64,000 bases of DNA from an uncultured Alphaproteobacteria bacterium (GTDB lineage Bacteria; Pseudomonadota; Alphaproteobacteria; Rhodobacterales; Rhodobacteraceae): the NCBI GenBank assembly GCA_902611605.1, contig CACMAH010000006.1, positions 1-64,000 of the forward strand, given 5' to 3'. The translations under genes were made by a program, and so were the position numbers. Below are positions 60,404 through 64,000 of the stretch, one piece after another (position 1 is the stretch's first letter; each line of letters begins with the position of its first letter). The notes below the pieces were generated by a model that was given only the letters and a program-made list of their open reading frames with translations, was not told where the DNA came from and did no database searches.

Positions 60404-62026
60404 CTATTTTACTGGTATTGCTTTTTCTTTTAATAACTTCCAATTTATGGAATCAATAATTGCATCATAACTTGCATCAATTATGTTTGCAGAAACACCG
60501 ATAGTTGACCACCTAACTCCATTTTTATCTTCACTATCTATTAATACTCTAGTTATTGCTTCAGTTCCTCCGTTCATAATTCGTACTTTAAAATCAACCA
60601 ACTTCATATCCTCTATAAATGATTGATATGGACCAAGATCTTTTCTAAGTGCAGCAGATAATGCATGAACAGGCCCCTGATCTTTTCCGTTAATATCTAA
60701 ACTTTCTGCAACAGAAACACGCTCTTGATCTCCCAAATTAATTGATACTACAGCTTCAGAGATTAATGAAAAATGACGCTCTAAATTTTCTCTTTTTTCC
60801 ATTGTAACCTTGTAACGATTAACAGAAAAAAAATGTGGCATTATGCCTAATTTCTTTCTTGCAAAAATTTCAAATGAAGCTCCAGCAACATCGAAAGAGT
60901 AACCATAATCTTCTTTTTCTTTTATTTCTTCAAGAATTTTGTATAGACGATCATCATTTTTTTGAATTTCTACACCCGACTCATTTAAAATTTTTAGAAG
61001 GTTTGATTTACCAGCTTGATTTGAAACAGGTATTACTCTTACATTTCCAACATCGCTTGGATTGACATGCTCATAAGTTTTTGGATCTTTAATGATCGCA
61101 CTAGCATGTAAGCCCGCTTTATGAGAAAATGCTGCAGCCCCGACATAAGGAGAAGCCTTATTAGGTACTCTATTCAATATTTCGTCCAATATTCTGGATA
61201 ACTTTGTAATATCTTTTAATTTCGTCTTATCTATATTTACATCAAACCTTTCATTAAAATGTTTTTTTAGAACAAGAGTCGGTATTATTGATACGAGATT
61301 AGCATTTCCACATCTTTCACCCAAACCATTAATTGTTCCCTGTATTTGTCTAACTCCAGCATCTATTGCTGCAAAAGAATTAGCAACTGCATTTTCAGTG
61401 TCATTATGACAATGTATACCTAATTTGTTACCTGGGATTCCCATATTGATAATATTTTTGACAATCTCATAAATTTCCTTAGGTAATGTACCACCATTTG
61501 TATCACATAAAACAATCCAATCAGCTTTTGACTGATAAGCAGCTAATAAACAGTCAAAAGAATATTTAGGATTGGACTTAAATCCATCAAAAAAATGTTC
61601 GGCATCAAAAATGGCTTCCTTACCTGAATTAACAAGATGTTTTATTGACTCTTCTATATTATTTAAATTGTCATCATTAGAAATACCAAGGACTTTTTGA
61701 ACATGATAATCATTTGATTTCCCTACTAAACAAACAGATTTTGTATTTGAATTAACTACTGACGCTAGAATACTATCGTTATTGGCAGATATACCTATTC
61801 TTTTTGTCATTCCAAAAGCAGTAAAAATTGAATTAAACAATTTAGGTGGATTTTGAAAAAATTCAGTATCAGTTGGATTTGCTCCAGGCCATCCCCCTTC
61901 AATATAATCTAAACCAAGATGATCTAAAGCTTTTACAATTCGGACCTTGTCTTCATACGAAAACTGAACTCCTTGAGTTTGCTGGCCATCCCTCAAGGTC
62001 GTGTCATATAAAAAAATTCGATCCAT
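60404..62026 (-). CDS. cimA: Citramalate synthase
   Basis: YDTTLRDGQQTQGVQFSYEDKVRIVKALD; YIEGGWPGANPTDTEFF; HNDTENAVANSFAAIDAGVRQIQGTINGLGERCGNANL. Confidence 0.95.
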   Translation of the reverse strand: MDRIFLYDTTLRDGQQTQGVQFSYEDKVRIVKALDHLGLDYIEGGWPGANPTDTEFFQNPPKLFNSIFTAFGMTKRIGISANNDSILASVVNSNTKSVCLVGKSNDYHVQKVLGISNDDNLNNIEESIKHLVNSGKEAIFDAEHFFDGFKSNPKYSFDCLLAAYQSKADWIVLCDTNGGTLPKEIYEIVKNIINMGIPGNKLGIHCHNDTENAVANSFAAIDAGVRQIQGTINGLGERCGNANLVSIIPTLVLKKHFNERFDVNIDKTKLKDITKLSRILDEILNRVPNKASPYVGAAAFSHKAGLHASAIIKDPKTYEHVNPSDVGNVRVIPVSNQAGKSNLLKILNESGVEIQKNDDRLYKILEEIKEKEDYGYSFDVAGASFEIFARKKLGIMPHFFSVNRYKVTMEKRENLERHFSLISEAVVSINLGDQERVSVAESLDINGKDQGPVHALSAALRKDLGPYQSFIEDMKLVDFKVRIMNGGTEAITRVLIDSEDKNGVRWSTIGVSANIIDASYDAIIDSINWKLLKEKAIPVK

Positions 62027-63414
62027 CAGTTTTCCTCTAAAAGTTTGTTGGGATTAAAAAATGGTTTAAGTGTCCATTTTGTATTTTCTCCAAGATCATT
62101 AATATTTACTCCTGCTTTTTCAAGCCTATTTCTTATTTCATCAGACTTTCGGTAATCTTTATTATCTCTAGCAGTTTGTCTTGCAAGGATTAAATCATTT
62201 ATCAATTCATGAATATTATTTTCGTCAAATTTATTTTTAATATTACTTTTCTTATTTAACTCATTAGGAGTAAAGCCTAAAAAAACCATGGAATTTATGA
62301 ATCCATCAAAATCTTCAACTTTTAATAAGTTATGCATTTCAGTTAAAACAAGTGGTGAATTTAAATCATCACATAATGCTTCCAAAATTTTCTTTGTGGG
62401 TTTTCCATGAATTTGAACATCTTTTTTATCAAAAAAACTTAACCACCTATTTAAGATATTTTGTGCTTCGGAAACTTTACGATTTGTCCAATCTAATGGT
62501 TGTCTATAATGCGTAGATAATAAAACAAATCGTATCACGGCTCCGTAAATGTCTTTTTTCCTTAAATCCTCGACCGTTAAATAATTCCCTAAGGATTTAG
62601 ACATTTTTTGTCCTTCAATGTTAACAAATCCATTATGTACCCAATAGTTTGCTAATTGCTTTGTATCATTGGCACAAATACTTTGAGCTAATTCATTTTC
62701 ATGATGAGGAAATAAAAGATCAATACCACCACCATGAATATCAAAACTTTCACCAAGTAATTCTTTGCACATCGCAGAGCATTCAATATGCCATCCCGGT
62801 CGACCATAACCCCAAGGGCTATTCCAACCAATATTATTTTTGTCAGCTGGTTTCCAAAGAACAAAATCTAAAGGATTTTTTTTTCTTTTATCTATTTCAA
62901 CTCTATTACCAACATTCATTGAATTTAAATTTTGACGAGACAGAGAACCATAATTATCAAATGAATTTACTGAAAAAAGAACTTCTCCATCATCTAATAC
63001 ATATGCGTTATTTTTTGATACGAGTTTATCAATCATAGAAATCATCTGTGGAATATATTCTGTAGCCTTTGGTTCATGAGTTGGTTTTAATACATTCAAA
63101 TAATCATTATCCTCATTAAACCATCTTATAGTTTCTGAGGTAATTTCATTAACTGGTTTATTTTCATTTATTGATCTATTTATTATTTTATCATCTACAT
63201 CTGTAATGTTTCTTACGTAAGTTATTGATTTATCTTTATAAATTAACCTTAGCAATCTATACAAAAGGTCAAAAACAATAACAGGCCTAGCATTGCCGAT
63301 ATGAGCCCTATCATAAACAGTTGGACCACACACATACATTCTTATTTTATTTTTATCTATAGGGTTAAAATTCTCTTTAAACTTAGATTTAGAATTATAA
63401 ATTTTTAGTTTCAT
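62026..63414 (-). CDS. cysS: Cysteinyl-tRNA synthetase
   Basis: MYVCGPTVYDRAHIGNARPVIVFDLLYRLL; GWHIECSAMC; KMSKSLGN. Confidence 0.97.
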   Translation of the reverse strand: MKLKIYNSKSKFKENFNPIDKNKIRMYVCGPTVYDRAHIGNARPVIVFDLLYRLLRLIYKDKSITYVRNITDVDDKIINRSINENKPVNEITSETIRWFNEDNDYLNVLKPTHEPKATEYIPQMISMIDKLVSKNNAYVLDDGEVLFSVNSFDNYGSLSRQNLNSMNVGNRVEIDKRKKNPLDFVLWKPADKNNIGWNSPWGYGRPGWHIECSAMCKELLGESFDIHGGGIDLLFPHHENELAQSICANDTKQLANYWVHNGFVNIEGQKMSKSLGNYLTVEDLRKKDIYGAVIRFVLLSTHYRQPLDWTNRKVSEAQNILNRWLSFFDKKDVQIHGKPTKKILEALCDDLNSPLVLTEMHNLLKVEDFDGFINSMVFLGFTPNELNKKSNIKNKFDENNIHELINDLILARQTARDNKDYRKSDEIRNRLEKAGVNINDLGENTKWTLKPFFNPNKLLEEN

Positions 63415-63648
63415 TTCAAACCAGCATAATGCTTCTATTACAATATATTAAGTACAATAAATAAGAAAATATAACCAATTTTTAATTTAAAATAATTTTG
63501 TTTTAGATACAAAAAAATTAAACTTAAAAATAATACCATTGCTAAAGGATTTCCTATTACTTAAATTAAGTGTTATATTAGTTTTTTGATTTTATAATAG
63601 ACTAAAATGTATTTAATTTTAAATTTTTATAATTTTTATAATCAGAAA

Positions 63649-64000
63649 ATGCTTCTTAGAAACATATTTATTTCTATTAGTTTACTCACACTTTGTGCAT
63701 GTAACACTACAGAACTTAGAAACTACAGCTCAAATCCAAATGACCCATTCGAAAAAACAAATAGAAAGATTCATGCTTTTAACAAGCATATAGACGAAAC
63801 TACCTTAAAACCAGCCTCAAAAATATATGGAAATGTAATACCTAGACCCATAAGGCTAGGTGCAGCAAATTTTTATGAAAATTTGCAAGAACCTAAAAGA
63901 TTTGTTAATCATCTTGGACAGACGGAATTTATAAAAGCTACTACTGATGTTTCTAGATTTGTTATAAATTCTTCCGTAGGTATATTTGGTATATTTGATG
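63649..64000 (+). CDS. MlaA/VacJ family lipoprotein (truncated at window end)
   Basis: MLLRNIFISISLLTLCACNTTE lipobox; NDPFEKTNRKIHAFNKHIDETTLKPASKIYG...PRPIRLGAANFYENLQEPKRFVNHL... Confidence 0.9.
   Translation, partial: MLLRNIFISISLLTLCACNTTELRNYSSNPNDPFEKTNRKIHAFNKHIDETTLKPASKIYGNVIPRPIRLGAANFYENLQEPKRFVNHLGQTEFIKATTDVSRFVINSSVGIFGIFD

Noticed and set aside
62649-63038. 129-aa + ORF with many H/Y/Q residues
   Set aside because: Antisense to cysS; biased composition typical of antisense frames

Overview
The window is a gene-dense, AT-rich chromosomal segment. Its gene content (class II RNR NrdJ, TRAP transporter, Bpt, fused NuoE/NuoF-type formate dehydrogenase, OlsBA, DUF1289, CimA) fits a streamlined, probably marine alphaproteobacterium. 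I see about 50 credible protein genes, two tRNAs (Pro-TGG and Leu-CAA, both minus strand), and no CRISPR array, IS element, prophage or rRNA. Most genes are housekeeping. The parts most worth a second look are: (1) a TRAP transporter whose 1050-aa DctM carries a ~320-aa soluble insertion containing two diverged 106-aa tandem repeats; (2) a photolyase-like protein with the FAD domain first and the alpha/beta domain last, next to a renalase-like FAD oxidoreductase; (3) a conserved-looking cluster of uncharacterised genes (M19 dipeptidase, unknown 571-aa protein, DUF3726-like protein, Ldh-family reductase); (4) two intergenic regions sharing an anti-Shine-Dalgarno-like element TTTCCTCCAACTTGCT after a GAAAGC/GCTTTC stem, suggesting small RNAs; (5) an 18-bp palindrome upstream of umuDC that could be a non-canonical SOS operator; (6) a 783-aa tail-anchored coiled-coil protein; (7) a 15-bp perfect hairpin between dctP and dctQ. 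All calls come from reading the sequence and the supplied ORF translations; no searches were run.
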